Shown: positions 27,224 through 36,861 of the stretch, piece by piece
Layout of the letters: every line of letters begins with the position of its first letter
Numbering within the stretch: the stretch's first letter is position 1
Source: Tissierella sp032104385
GTDB taxonomy: Bacteria; Bacillota; Clostridia; Tissierellales; Tissierellaceae
DNA length: 64,000 nt
Assembly: GCF_032104385.1 (NCBI RefSeq)
Contig: NZ_DAMCHJ010000003.1
Location: forward strand, 248,001 to 312,000
Reading direction: 5' to 3'
Made by a program: the position numbers and the translations under genes
The notes under the pieces: generated by a model
The model's input: only the letters and a program-made list of their open reading frames with translations
The model's database searches: none
What the model was told of the DNA's origin: nothing

Positions 27224-27889
27224 TTAAATCAATCCTTTTAATCTTAAGATTCTTTGTCTTTCAAAAATATATTTGATAATTACATCCCTATCTTCTTCTT
27301 TTATTTCTAAAAATGAAATTCCAATACTAAATTTATAATTAAAACTATTTGTTTCTTCGACTCTTACAACTAATGCTTTTGCTCTTATAAAAGAATCTCC
27401 TATTTTAAGTGAGCAGATTACTTCATCACCTACCTTATGCTCATAATTGCAATAAAGTTTCATTCCTCCACCTGAAATATTGTTAGTTTCACAATGTTCT
27501 ACTAACATTTCAGCATTATTTCCTTTAATAATTGAATGTTCTTTATCCACACTTAATGCTGTTAAAAGTCTATAATAGTTTCTTTGCTGAATTTTTCTAA
27601 CTTCTGATATTCTTGATACTTTTAAAGAATATACTGGCGAATTATTTCTAGATAACACCTTAGCAATAAAATAATATTTCCCTATATTTTCAACATTATA
27701 ACAAATGTCTATTTCTTCACCATTATGTATAAAAACTAAATTATTTTGTTTAATTGGACCACTAATTACTAAGTCTTGAGAATCAACTATATCTAAAACT
27801 TGTGATGGGTAAGAAATCTCCTTATCACCCCTTACCCTTATAATATCTATCTTTGTACCTATGCTTAAAGACTTAAAATCAAAATCCAT
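27224..27889 (-). CDS. PilZ-domain flagellar brake-type protein (YcgR/YpfB-like)
   Basis: 221 residues. The N-terminal YcgR-like domain (1-100) is followed by a PilZ domain with both c-di-GMP-binding motifs, RxxxR as QQRNYYRLLT (about 93) and the N-x-S-x-x-G as NNISGGGMKL (about 136). Relatives (E. coli YcgR, B. subtilis YpfB/DgrA) slow the motor when c-di-GMP is high. Encoded between flhG and cheB with no gap, so made with the motor parts. Related genes in clostridial flagellar loci are also called flgZ. Confidence 0.88.
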   Translation of the reverse strand: MDFDFKSLSIGTKIDIIRVRGDKEISYPSQVLDIVDSQDLVISGPIKQNNLVFIHNGEEIDICYNVENIGKYYFIAKVLSRNNSPVYSLKVSRISEVRKIQQRNYYRLLTALSVDKEHSIIKGNNAEMLVEHCETNNISGGGMKLYCNYEHKVGDEVICSLKIGDSFIRAKALVVRVEETNSFNYKFSIGISFLEIKEEDRDVIIKYIFERQRILRLKGLI

Positions 27890-28780
27890 TTAATCACCTC
27901 TCTTAAAAAAAACCTCTAATATTTTTTTAGCAAAACTTGTTTTTTCTTTTTCTTCCATAACTCCTTCTCCTAAGTAATCCATTGCTATAATATTTATTCT
28001 CTTTGAAATAGAATTATTAGGATGTGAAACTATAAATGGAGTTTGATTTCTAACAGCATAATTAACTAAATCATTTTTTTCTATATATCCTAAATATTCA
28101 ATTTGAATCTTTAAAAAATTATTTGCTGCATTATATAATCTATCAAAGATTTCCATACCCTCTTTTCTATCCTTAACCATATTACAAACAACATTGATCT
28201 TTCCACTAAAACCAGTATAAACTATGGACTTAATTAATGTATAAGAATCCATAAGTGATGTTGGGTCTGGTGTACAAATAACAATTACTTCATTAGAAGT
28301 CATAATAAAATCAATTACAGAACTTGAAATACCTGCTCCAGTATCTATTATGATATAATCAGAAGAAACTTGCAACTTTTCAATCTCTTTAATTAATCTT
28401 GGAAAATTTTCATTTTTCAATAAATTCAATTCTTTTAAACCAGAACCTCCTGAAATAATCTTTATTCCCTCAGGGCCATTATTCATTATTTCAAATATAT
28501 CTTTATCTGAATATATTATGTCTGATATTCTGTTTCTAACATTAGTACCAGTTAATATCTCAATATTGCTTAATCCTAAATCAGCATCAATTATAACAAC
28601 CTCGTATCCCAGTCTTTTAAGAGATACTGAAAAATTAACAGCAAAATTCGTCTTACCAACTCCGCCTTTGCCACTAGATATTGCAATAACCTTTGCCTTA
28701 TCTTCAGATGACATCATAATTTCATTATCTAAATCCCTTGACTTCATAATTTTTCTTAAGTTTTCTGCCTGATCAGTCAT
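27890..28780 (-). CDS. flhG: FlhG (YlxH) MinD-like ATPase
   Basis: Controls flagellar number and placement with FlhF; 296 residues. Deviant Walker A SSGKGGVGKTNFAVNFS (about 31-47), Walker B IDADLGLSNIE, and the IIDTGAGISSSVIDF switch. An N-terminal segment (MTDQAENLRKIMKSRD) resembles the DQAxxLR activator motif that stimulates FlhF GTPase. The ATG at 28780 is behind GAGGAG and overlaps the flhF stop by eight bases. A much longer in-frame start inside flhF is rejected. Confidence 0.94.
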   Translation of the reverse strand: MTDQAENLRKIMKSRDLDNEIMMSSEDKAKVIAISSGKGGVGKTNFAVNFSVSLKRLGYEVVIIDADLGLSNIEILTGTNVRNRISDIIYSDKDIFEIMNNGPEGIKIISGGSGLKELNLLKNENFPRLIKEIEKLQVSSDYIIIDTGAGISSSVIDFIMTSNEVIVICTPDPTSLMDSYTLIKSIVYTGFSGKINVVCNMVKDRKEGMEIFDRLYNAANNFLKIQIEYLGYIEKNDLVNYAVRNQTPFIVSHPNNSISKRINIIAMDYLGEGVMEEKEKTSFAKKILEVFFKRGD

Positions 28781-29858
28781 TTTTATTCTCCTCAATAAGC
28801 TTTTCAGCAATATTTTCAACATTAATAGTTTCAATATCATCTGGCACATTTTGACCTATAGTAAAATATGAAAGTTGCTTATTGGTAATATGCTTAATAT
28901 TTAAAATATTCCCATAACTTTCAGTTTCATCAACTTTAGTAATAATTATTCTATAATCTTCTAAAAAATCATATTTCTCTATTAGAGTTTTTAAGGCTCT
29001 ACAATCTATATTTGCATTAATTAATAAATAAATTTCTTTTGATTTAGTTGTATTGAGTATATCTTTAAGCTCTTGTAACTGTTCTATATCATTATGATTT
29101 CTTCCTGCAGTATCAACCAAAATAATATCTTTACTACTAAAATGATCAATTGCCTCAAGCATCTCTTTTTTATTATATACTATTTTTAAAGGTAGTTGCA
29201 AAATATCACTATAGATTTTTAATTGCTCAACTGCAGCAATTCTATATGTATCGGAAGTAATCAACCCAATATCATGTTTATTTTTAAGAACAAAATTTGC
29301 AGCTATTTTAGCTAAAGTTGTAGTTTTTCCTACACCTGTAGGTCCAACGAAAAAAACAATTTTTTGATTATTATCTAGAGCAATTGGCTCAGAACTTCCT
29401 AAATTTTCAATTAGATTATACTTTATTATATTTCTAATTGTATCATAATCTTTACCATCTATATCTATTTGATTTTCAATTTTTTTTAGTAGTTCTACAG
29501 AAATTTTAGAATCTACCCCATTTTTTATAAGTATGCTATGAAATCTCTTTAAAATAGGTGGGAAAACTTCCTCATCTATTTTATTTACCGGAAAATTCAT
29601 CATAAATTTTTTTAGTTCAATTAGCTCTTGATTAATATCATTTAGCTTACCTTCATAATAATTAGTAATATTCTTATCCACTAAATCCTTATCTTCAAAA
29701 GCAGCTGTAATTTCAACTAAAGGTTTCTTAAAATATCCAAATAGCCCTTTATGTCTAATTGTTTTTGTATTCAACACAATTGCATCAGACCCTAATTCCA
29801 TCTTTAATTTCAACATAGCTTCATGAGCTGTTTTTCCTACATACTTTTTAATTTTCAT
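28773..29858 (-). CDS. flhF: Flagellar biosynthesis GTPase FlhF
   Basis: SRP-type GTPase that marks flagellar sites; 361 residues. The N-terminal B domain (MKIKKYVGKTAHEAMLKLK) is followed by the helical N domain. The G domain has GPTGVGKTTTLAKIAA (about 170), DTYRIAAVEQLK, DTAGRNHND and TKVDE. ATG overlaps the flhA TAA by one base. Works with FlhG, whose gene follows. Confidence 0.96.
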   Translation of the reverse strand: MKIKKYVGKTAHEAMLKLKMELGSDAIVLNTKTIRHKGLFGYFKKPLVEITAAFEDKDLVDKNITNYYEGKLNDINQELIELKKFMMNFPVNKIDEEVFPPILKRFHSILIKNGVDSKISVELLKKIENQIDIDGKDYDTIRNIIKYNLIENLGSSEPIALDNNQKIVFFVGPTGVGKTTTLAKIAANFVLKNKHDIGLITSDTYRIAAVEQLKIYSDILQLPLKIVYNKKEMLEAIDHFSSKDIILVDTAGRNHNDIEQLQELKDILNTTKSKEIYLLINANIDCRALKTLIEKYDFLEDYRIIITKVDETESYGNILNIKHITNKQLSYFTIGQNVPDDIETINVENIAEKLIEENKND

Positions 29859-31885
29859 TATATACCTACCACCCCAACTGATTGAACCTCCACAGAAGAC
29901 TCAAGCTCATTATAAGATATTACAATTACATCTCTAGTCATTTGCTCTGTTAATTTTTTAAAATATAATCTAACAATTGGTGCCGTAAGCACTATAGGCT
30001 GTTCACCAATAGAAGTAAGGTTTTGAATTGTCTTAAAAGTATTATTTAAAATTGTCTGTGCTTTATTAGGCTCTATTGATAAATAGGAGCCAGTCTCCGT
30101 TTTGTTAATTGAGTTCATAATAAGTTCTTCAACCTGATTATCCAAGGTTACTACGTTTAAATTATTATTTTCAACATATTTATTAGTAATATACCCAGAC
30201 ATTCTTTGTCTAACATATTCTGTAAGTAAATCTGTATCACTAGTAATACTTCCATAGTCTGCTAGAGTTTCTAATATTGAAACCATATCTCTTATACTTA
30301 TTTGTTCTCTAAGTAAATTGGATAAAACTTTCTGGACTTCGCCAAGAGATAGAAGTTTTGGTACTACTTCTTCAACAACAGCAGGATATTCTTCTCTAAC
30401 ATTTTCAACTAAAGTCTTAACATCTTGTCTTCCAATAAGTTCGTAAGCTTTTTCTTTTATTACCTCTGTTAAATGAGTAGCTATTACAGAAGGTGGATCA
30501 ACTACAGTATATCCAAATATTTCTGCCTTTTCTCGTTCTTTTTCTGTAATCCATTTAGCAGGTAGTCCAAACGCAGGTTCTATAGTATCTATACCCTCAA
30601 TATTCCCTTCACCTACACCTGAATCCATTGCTAAATAATGATCAAAATAAACTTCACCTTTGGAAACCTTAACACCTTTTATTTTAATTATATATTCATT
30701 TGGATTTAACTGAATATTATCTCTCAATCTAACTATTGGAACCACTAATCCTAACTCCATGGCAATTTGACGTCTAATCATTACAATTCTATCTAATAAA
30801 TCCCCGCCTTGCTCAACATCAGCCAATGGTATAAGACCATATCCAAATTCAAGTTCAATATCATCAACCTTTAGTAAACCTAGTACGTTCTCAGGTCTCC
30901 TTAACTCTTCTGCTTCTGATGTTTCTATTATTGGTTCAATTGTTTCAGATTTCATAACCTTTTTCGTTTTTAATCCAGCAGCAATAAATATACACCCTAA
31001 TAAAATATTTGCAAGCTTTGGTAAAGGTGTAGACACCCCTAGTATAATCATAACTCCACCAATTATATATAAAATAATTGGATTATTAGAAAACAACTGT
31101 TTAATTAGGTCTTGTCCCAAATTTGATTCTGACGCTGACCTAGTAACCACCAAACCAGTAGCTGTTGAAATTAATAATGCTGGAATTTGACCTACTAATC
31201 CATCTCCAACTGTAAGCAATGTATATCTTTGAAGAGCTTGACTAAATGGCATGCCCTTTCCAATAATTCCAATAAGGAAGCCAGCACCAATATTTATTAT
31301 CGTAATAATTATTCCAGCGATAGCATCTCCTTTTACAAATTTACTAGCTCCATCCATGGCACCATAAAAATCTGCATATCTTTGTACATCTTTTCTTCTT
31401 TTCTTTGCATCTTCTTCAGTAATTAGTCCTGAGTTTAAATCAGCATCTATTGCCATTTGTTTACCAGGCATTGCATCTAAGGTAAATCTAGCAGCTACTT
31501 CTGAAACACGTTCAGCACCCTTGGTAATTACTAAAAAATTTATAATTACTATTATAAAAAATATTATAAAGCCAACAACATAATTTCCTCCAATTACAAA
31601 ATTTCCAAAAGCTTCTATAACTTTACCAGCATTAGCCTGTAAAAGAATACCTCTTGTAGTAGAAATATTGAGAGCAAGCCTAAACAGTGTTGTTAGTAAT
31701 AATAAAGATGGAAAAATAGTTATCTGCAATGCATCTTCGGTATACATGGATAATAACAAAATCAATAAAGATAAAGCAATATTCAAACTTAATAGAAAAT
31801 CTAGGAACCCTGTATTTATAGGTATTATAATAATAAGTATTATTCCAATTATAGCTAAAGCTACTAATATATCTCCTAATTTCAT
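29858..31885 (-). CDS. flhA: Flagellar export gate protein FlhA
   Basis: Large membrane component of the flagellar type III export gate, 675 residues. The N-terminal third has about eight membrane helices (first LVALAIIGIILIIIIPIN). It also has the family FHIPEP-region equivalent AARFTLDAMPGKQMAIDADL, a conserved cytoplasmic loop. The C-terminal cytoplasmic domain (from about 335) includes GLIPLADVEQGGDLLDRI, DPPSVIATHLTEV and LREQISIRDMVSILE. ATG behind AGGAGG. Confidence 0.97.
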   Translation of the reverse strand: MKLGDILVALAIIGIILIIIIPINTGFLDFLLSLNIALSLLILLLSMYTEDALQITIFPSLLLLTTLFRLALNISTTRGILLQANAGKVIEAFGNFVIGGNYVVGFIIFFIIVIINFLVITKGAERVSEVAARFTLDAMPGKQMAIDADLNSGLITEEDAKKRRKDVQRYADFYGAMDGASKFVKGDAIAGIIITIINIGAGFLIGIIGKGMPFSQALQRYTLLTVGDGLVGQIPALLISTATGLVVTRSASESNLGQDLIKQLFSNNPIILYIIGGVMIILGVSTPLPKLANILLGCIFIAAGLKTKKVMKSETIEPIIETSEAEELRRPENVLGLLKVDDIELEFGYGLIPLADVEQGGDLLDRIVMIRRQIAMELGLVVPIVRLRDNIQLNPNEYIIKIKGVKVSKGEVYFDHYLAMDSGVGEGNIEGIDTIEPAFGLPAKWITEKEREKAEIFGYTVVDPPSVIATHLTEVIKEKAYELIGRQDVKTLVENVREEYPAVVEEVVPKLLSLGEVQKVLSNLLREQISIRDMVSILETLADYGSITSDTDLLTEYVRQRMSGYITNKYVENNNLNVVTLDNQVEELIMNSINKTETGSYLSIEPNKAQTILNNTFKTIQNLTSIGEQPIVLTAPIVRLYFKKLTEQMTRDVIVISYNELESSVEVQSVGVVGI

Positions 31886-31896
31886 TTCCTATCCTC

Positions 31897-32979
31897 CTAG
31901 AATTCATCTTTTAAACTATAAACATATGCCAGAACTTCAGCAACAGCCTCATAAAGATCCTCTGTTATAACCTGACCTATTTCAATAGAATCATATATAG
32001 CACGAGCCAAAGGTTTATTTTCTACAATGGGTATCATGTTTTCTTTAGCTACCTTTTTTATATTTTGAGCTATTATATCTGCTCCTTTACCTAAGATATA
32101 AGGTGCATCAAATTTATCTTTATCATACTTTATAGCTACAGCATAATGAGTAGGGTTAGTAATTATTACATCTGCCTTAGGAATATCCTGCATCATTCTA
32201 CTCATTGCTATTTTCCTTTGTTTTTCTTTTATTTTACCTTTGACAAAAGGATCCCCTTCTGTTTGTTTATACTCTTCTTTTATTTCTTGTTTACTCATCA
32301 TAAGATTTTTCTCATGTTCTCTCCATTGGAAAAAATAATCCAAAATTGATAGAACTAAAAGTACTCCTAATATTCTTATAACAAAACTATAAATCAAATT
32401 AGAAAAATTTACAAATGATTCAATAGTTCCCATGCCAGAATATTTAATAACCCTAGTCATCTGCTTATTTGCATATTTAAAAGCAATATATCCAACTAAG
32501 GTAAGTTTTAAAATAGATTTAACAAGCTCTTTTAAAGCCCTCTTAGAAAATATTTTTTTGAAGCCTTCTACAGGATTTAATCTATTTAGTTTTATCTTTA
32601 ATGTTTTAGTAGTAAATAAAAAACCTACTTGAAAATAGTTGATAAATAAAGCAGATAAAAAGGCAACTATTAGAATAGGTGAACTTATTATTATAAAAAC
32701 CATTGATATTTTTAAAAAATTAATCATTAAATTATTATTATTAAAAAAGGCTTCAATATTACTTATTTCATTAAACATTTCAATCATAAACTTTTTTAAT
32801 TGTGTATTCATTATCCCGCCAAAAATCTTTAATCCTAAAAAGCAAGAAAAAAGGATTATAACCGTATTAACTTCTTTACTTTGAAGTATTTGTCCTTCTT
32901 CCCTTGCATCTCTTCTTTTCTTTGGAGTAGGTTTTTCTGTCTTCTCAGAAAATAATTGCAAATTCATTTTTAATATCAT
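31897..32979 (-). CDS. flhB: Flagellar export switch protein FlhB
   Basis: Controls export specificity from hook to filament substrates. 360 residues; basic N-terminus (EKTEKPTPKKRRDAREEGQ), four membrane helices and a C-terminal domain with the autocleavage motif NPTHYAVAI (about 275) followed by YILGKGADIIAQNI. ATG eight bases after AAGG. A shorter ATG start four codons in is possible. A second, motif-less C-terminal-domain homologue lies at 57533-57832. Confidence 0.96.
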   Translation of the reverse strand: MILKMNLQLFSEKTEKPTPKKRRDAREEGQILQSKEVNTVIILFSCFLGLKIFGGIMNTQLKKFMIEMFNEISNIEAFFNNNNLMINFLKISMVFIIISSPILIVAFLSALFINYFQVGFLFTTKTLKIKLNRLNPVEGFKKIFSKRALKELVKSILKLTLVGYIAFKYANKQMTRVIKYSGMGTIESFVNFSNLIYSFVIRILGVLLVLSILDYFFQWREHEKNLMMSKQEIKEEYKQTEGDPFVKGKIKEKQRKIAMSRMMQDIPKADVIITNPTHYAVAIKYDKDKFDAPYILGKGADIIAQNIKKVAKENMIPIVENKPLARAIYDSIEIGQVITEDLYEAVAEVLAYVYSLKDEF

Positions 32980-32989
32980 ATTATCAACC

Positions 32990-33757
32990 TTATGTCTTAA
33001 TAAATTTATAAATATCGTTAATCATTAAATCAAAGATACCATTTACTGCAGTGAAAAAAATTGGCATACTGATTAGAATAATTAATAATCCAATCAATAC
33101 CTTTAATGGCATACCAACAACAAAAACATTCATCTGAGGAATAGTTTTTGATATAATGCCCAAAACTAAATCCGTAAGAAATATTATAGCTACTATTGGT
33201 GTACTTAATTTAAATCCTATTTCAAAGGATTTAGATAAAGTATTTATGAGAATATTCACTGTATCTTCTGTATATTTAAATTCACCAATGGGTAAAAATT
33301 TATAACTATCAACTAAGGCTGATATAATAAAATGGTGTCCATTAATACTTAATAGCAAAAGAAATGATAGAATATAATAAAAATTTCCCATCAAAGGAAC
33401 TTGTGTCCTGTTTTGAGGATCTATTACATTAGCCATTCCAAATCCAATTTTCATGTCAATAATTTGTCCCATTACATAGAAAGCTGAAAAAAAACCATAG
33501 GATATAAATCCTATTATTATTCCAACCATCAATTCTTTTATTATAAGTAATATTAATACCTCATTATTAATATTAGCAGGTACTGGTAATATTGATGTAA
33601 TTATTAAAGCTGTTGAAAAAGATAAACCTATTTTCATTATATTAGGTATGTTTTGAGAACTAAAGAAAGGCGAGAAAATAAAAATTCCCGATGTTCTCAC
33701 CATAGCCAATAAAAGTAACTGATACTGGCTAAAAATCAAATCTATAATCAAATCCAT
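32990..33757 (-). CDS. fliR: Flagellar export protein FliR
   Basis: Part of the FliP5-Q4-R1 export gate core. 255 residues, hydrophobic with six membrane helices; conserved VRTSGIFIFSPFFSSQNIP, QIIDMKIGFGMANVIDPQ and LTDLVLGIISKTIPQMNVF. The ATG at 33757 is behind AAGGTGG; a GTG three codons earlier lies inside that site. It sits between fliQ and flhB in the standard order. Confidence 0.96.
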   Translation of the reverse strand: MDLIIDLIFSQYQLLLLAMVRTSGIFIFSPFFSSQNIPNIMKIGLSFSTALIITSILPVPANINNEVLILLIIKELMVGIIIGFISYGFFSAFYVMGQIIDMKIGFGMANVIDPQNRTQVPLMGNFYYILSFLLLLSINGHHFIISALVDSYKFLPIGEFKYTEDTVNILINTLSKSFEIGFKLSTPIVAIIFLTDLVLGIISKTIPQMNVFVVGMPLKVLIGLLIILISMPIFFTAVNGIFDLMINDIYKFIKT

Positions 33758-33767
33758 AATAGCCACC

Positions 33768-34037
33768 TTAATAAATATAGTTGTTAATATTTGTAAGTAA
33801 TCCTGATGTAAACTGGATTATTAGTTTAATTATCCATGGACCAAATAAAAGTAATGATAAAAATACTGCTATAATTTTTGGTACAAAGGCAAGAGTTGCC
33901 TCTTGTATTTGGGTAACGGCTTGAATAACACTAACTATTAACCCTACAGCTAAACTAATTACCAACATAGGAGCAGACATAAAAAGTACAGTTCTTATAG
34001 CATCCTGTGCAAGTTTTAACATATCTACATTGTTCAT
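33768..34037 (-). CDS. fliQ: Flagellar export protein FliQ
   Basis: Two-helix export gate subunit, 89 residues, the exact family length when started at the ATG at 34037 (behind AGGGGTG). Shows LAQDAIRTVLFMSAPMLVIS (first helix), the QAVTQIQEATLAFVPKI loop and FGPWIIKLI. A start eight codons earlier lies in the fliP/fliQ gap ahead of the ribosome-binding site and is rejected. Confidence 0.96.
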   Translation of the reverse strand: MNNVDMLKLAQDAIRTVLFMSAPMLVISLAVGLIVSVIQAVTQIQEATLAFVPKIIAVFLSLLLFGPWIIKLIIQFTSGLLTNINNYIY

Positions 34038-34047
34038 ATAAACACCC

Positions 34048-34806
34048 CTATTTAAATCCAAGTACTAATGATTTTACGATTAAATTCCATCCATCAACGA
34101 GTATAAATAGTAATATCTTAAAAGGCAAAGATATTATTACTGGTGGTAACATCATCATTCCCATTGCCATTAAAGTACTGGAAACTACCATATCAATAAC
34201 TAAAAAAGGAATATATATAATAAATCCTATTTGAAATGCTGTTTTTAATTCACTAATTATAAAAGCAGGAATTAATACATGCGTTGGTATTTCATTTAAA
34301 TTACTTATATTTGCAGTTCCCTTCATACTTAGAAACAATCCTAGATCTTTATCCCTAGTTTGTTTAAACATAAAGTTACGAATTGGGTTCATAGTCTTAT
34401 TAATAGCTATATCTTGAGTTATCTCTTCCCTAATATAAGGTTGAATAGCTTCATTATTTATCTCAGTTGCAATAGGCGCCATAACAAAAAACGTTAGAAA
34501 TAGTGCTAATCCTATAATTACATGGTTAGGGGGAGTTTGTTGAAGCCCTAGTGCATTTCTGATAAATGATAAAACAATAAGTATTCTGGTAAAACCAGTC
34601 ATCATTATCAATAATGATGGTGCTAAGGTAAGAATCGTCAAAATAAAAAGTAATTGAATAGAAAATACATAATTTCCCGGATTATTATTGTTTTCTAAAG
34701 TAATAGATTTACCAAACAAGGATACAGATGGTTCTGCAAAGGCAATATTCGCAAATATAATTACCAAAACCATAGCTGAAATAATTATTTTAATGTTTTT
34801 CTTCAT
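34048..34806 (-). CDS. fliP: Flagellar export protein FliP
   Basis: Export gate subunit, 252 residues. It begins with a signal-peptide-like hydrophobic stretch ending AFAEP, then periplasmic and membrane segments. Family motifs: LSFIRNALGLQQTPPNHVI, PAFIISELKTAFQIGF and LVIDMVVSSTLMAMGMMMLP. Start overlaps the fliO end by 17 bases; AAGG is 8 bases upstream. Confidence 0.97.
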   Translation of the reverse strand: MKKNIKIIISAMVLVIIFANIAFAEPSVSLFGKSITLENNNNPGNYVFSIQLLFILTILTLAPSLLIMMTGFTRILIVLSFIRNALGLQQTPPNHVIIGLALFLTFFVMAPIATEINNEAIQPYIREEITQDIAINKTMNPIRNFMFKQTRDKDLGLFLSMKGTANISNLNEIPTHVLIPAFIISELKTAFQIGFIIYIPFLVIDMVVSSTLMAMGMMMLPPVIISLPFKILLFILVDGWNLIVKSLVLGFK

Positions 34807-35281
34807 CTTTCTTGCCTTCCTTATCCTTTAAATTACTAAATAAATTTTCTAATTTTCTATTAATTTTATAACCATTCCTATTTTTACTTAAGCAACTGCT
34901 TAAGTATTCGTTAAACTTCTCTTCATGAATAGGAAATTCATCTACTTTAATTATATCAATAATATTAGTATTGTTATTTGTTACAGCTAAAATATATATC
35001 TTTTGATTTATCCTAGTTATAACAATTTTGCATCCACCAGTAAGATTCATTACATCTAATAAATCTATGTATTTACTAGATGTAAATCCCTTATAATTCT
35101 TCGCAACAATTTTAGTTCCCCATATTGTAAGAAATATAACCACTGTAAACATTGTTATATAAAATATTAATTGGAAAACTATTTTAATTGGACTACTTTC
35201 AATGGATTCCATAGCATAAACAGGTAGTCCATATAAATTTAAAAAAATTAACATCACTAATATATTGGTCTTTTTATTCAT
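34790..35281 (-). CDS. fliO: Flagellar protein FliO
   Basis: Helps assemble the FliP-R gate. 163 residues: an N-terminal signal-like helix (to about 23), a second membrane helix (IVFQLIFYITMFTVVIFLTI, about 34-53), then the FliO domain (LLDVMNLTGGCKIVITRINQ). The basic, charged C-terminus ends KKDEEKH. Weak ribosome-binding signal (GAGTTAGGGA) directly at the cheY stop suggests coupling. FliO is poorly conserved; the call rests on topology, domain pattern and position before fliP. Confidence 0.88.
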   Translation of the reverse strand: MNKKTNILVMLIFLNLYGLPVYAMESIESSPIKIVFQLIFYITMFTVVIFLTIWGTKIVAKNYKGFTSSKYIDLLDVMNLTGGCKIVITRINQKIYILAVTNNNTNIIDIIKVDEFPIHEEKFNEYLSSCLSKNRNGYKINRKLENLFSNLKDKEGKKDEEKH

Positions 35282-35284
35282 TCC

Positions 35285-35647
35285 CTAACTCAAAACCTTT
35301 TTTACAGCTTCAACAACTCTATCAGCTTGGAATGGTTTAACTATAAAGTCTTTTGCTCCAGCTTGTATTGCTTCTATTACCATTGCCTGTTGCCCCATTG
35401 CGGAACACATTACAATTTTTGCATTGCTATTTATCTTTTTTATCTCTTTTACCGCTTGAATTCCATCCATTTCAGGCATAGTTATATCCATAATAACTAA
35501 ATCAGGATTTAATTCCTTATATTTTTCTACAGCCTTTAATCCATTCTCTGCCTCTCCTAATATTGTAAATCCATTTTTAGATAAAATATCCTTTATCATC
35601 ATTCTCATAAAAGATGCATCATCTACTAATAAAATTCCATTTGCCAT
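35285..35647 (-). CDS. cheY: Chemotaxis response regulator CheY
   Basis: Single receiver domain, 120 residues. Acidic pair Asp9/Asp10, phospho-acceptor Asp54 (VIMDITMPEMDG), Thr/Ser at the MCSA segment and Lys in FIVKPFQ. CheY-P binds FliM and FliY at the switch, whose genes are immediately upstream. ATG behind AGGAGG. CheC and FliY in the same operon would remove the phosphate. Confidence 0.96.
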   Translation of the reverse strand: MANGILLVDDASFMRMMIKDILSKNGFTILGEAENGLKAVEKYKELNPDLVIMDITMPEMDGIQAVKEIKKINSNAKIVMCSAMGQQAMVIEAIQAGAKDFIVKPFQADRVVEAVKKVLS

Positions 35648-35673
35648 TTAAATAAACCTCCTATTAAAAAATA

Positions 35674-36861
35674 TTAGATAATTTTTCTACTTGAACTTTC
35701 AATTTCTGTTACCCTAACACCAAAGTTGTCATCTATAACTACAACTTCCCCCTTAGCAATATATCTACCATTAGCATAGATATTTAAAGCCTCACCTACA
35801 AGCTTGTCTAATTCTACAACAGTTCCCTGCCCAAATTCTAGTATTTCACTAATCTTCTTATGAGTTCTACCTAATTCTACTGTTATTTCAACTGGAATAT
35901 CTCCAACTAAGTCAATTGAGCCACTATGTGAAGAAGTAAAAGATGTATCAAAACTTTGGAATTCTGGCTTTTTAACAATAATTTTCTCCTCTTTTACATT
36001 GCTAATATCATTATAATTCATATTCTCAGTTCTAGCAATATCATTTGCTGGTATTTGAGGTATATTGTAAACCTCCTCTTTTGTTTTGTTCACTGGTGTT
36101 TCAATATATTGTTCTATAACATTATTTGGTTCAACAGAAACTCTACTATTTACAGGAGTTTCTTCTTGGGTACTAGATGAGCCCATTAATTTTTCAACCA
36201 TAGATTTTCCAAACTCTAGTGGAACTAATTGCATAATATTGCTGTCGATTAAATCTCCTATTACCATTTTAAATGATATTTTAATAATGGGTGAAGAGGA
36301 ATTTAATAAATCAATTTTGTTTTTTCCTTCAGCAAAAGTTATTTCCAAAGATTTTGGAGGTTCAATATCTATTTTTCTCATAAGCATCTCAGATAAAGAA
36401 GTTGAAGATGAACCCATCATCTGATTCATAGCCTCACTAACAGCACTTAAATCAAGCTCTGTTAGTTCCCTATCTGTATCAAAGCTATCTTTACCCATCA
36501 TAAGATCAGTAATTATTTTAGCATCATCTGTATTAAGTATTAAAATATTTGAACCTTCTAAACCTTCCTTATAGCTAACATCTATTGCTACAAGAGGTAA
36601 TTTATAATCATCTGCTAATTCATCAACAGTAGTTAGTTTTACTCTAGGAGTAGTAATATTTACTTTTCTATTTAATAAAGTAGATAAAGTTGTAGCAGCT
36701 GTCCCCATGCTTATATTTCCAATTTCCCCTAAAGCATCTATTTCAATATCTGACAATAAATCTTCATGATCATCTTCAAAAAAATCGTGTGTAACTTTGT
36801 CGGCTGAACTACCTGATAATAGAGCATCTATTTCTTCTTGAGATAACATATCACTTGTCAT
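35674..36861 (-). CDS. fliY: Flagellar motor switch phosphatase FliY (CheC-like plus FliN domain)
   Basis: 395 residues. N-terminal CheY-P-binding peptide (SQEEIDALL). CheC-type middle with two phosphatase motifs, DALGEIGNISMGTAATTL (about 41) and SAVSEAMNQMMGSS (about 138). A low-complexity Pro/Asn/Val linker (about 225-300) leads to a C-terminal SpoA/FliN domain (IPVEITVELGRTHKKISEIL). Doubles as C-ring component and CheY-P phosphatase in B. subtilis. Start overlaps the fliM stop by 11 bases. Confidence 0.95.
   Translation of the reverse strand: MTSDMLSQEEIDALLSGSSADKVTHDFFEDDHEDLLSDIEIDALGEIGNISMGTAATTLSTLLNRKVNITTPRVKLTTVDELADDYKLPLVAIDVSYKEGLEGSNILILNTDDAKIITDLMMGKDSFDTDRELTELDLSAVSEAMNQMMGSSSTSLSEMLMRKIDIEPPKSLEITFAEGKNKIDLLNSSSPIIKISFKMVIGDLIDSNIMQLVPLEFGKSMVEKLMGSSSTQEETPVNSRVSVEPNNVIEQYIETPVNKTKEEVYNIPQIPANDIARTENMNYNDISNVKEEKIIVKKPEFQSFDTSFTSSHSGSIDLVGDIPVEITVELGRTHKKISEILEFGQGTVVELDKLVGEALNIYANGRYIAKGEVVVIDDNFGVRVTEIESSSRKII

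Noticed and set aside
31680..31907. Minus-strand frame overlapping the start of flhA
   Set aside because: Alternate-frame shadow rich in Tyr/Asn; no homology pattern and flhA is intact.
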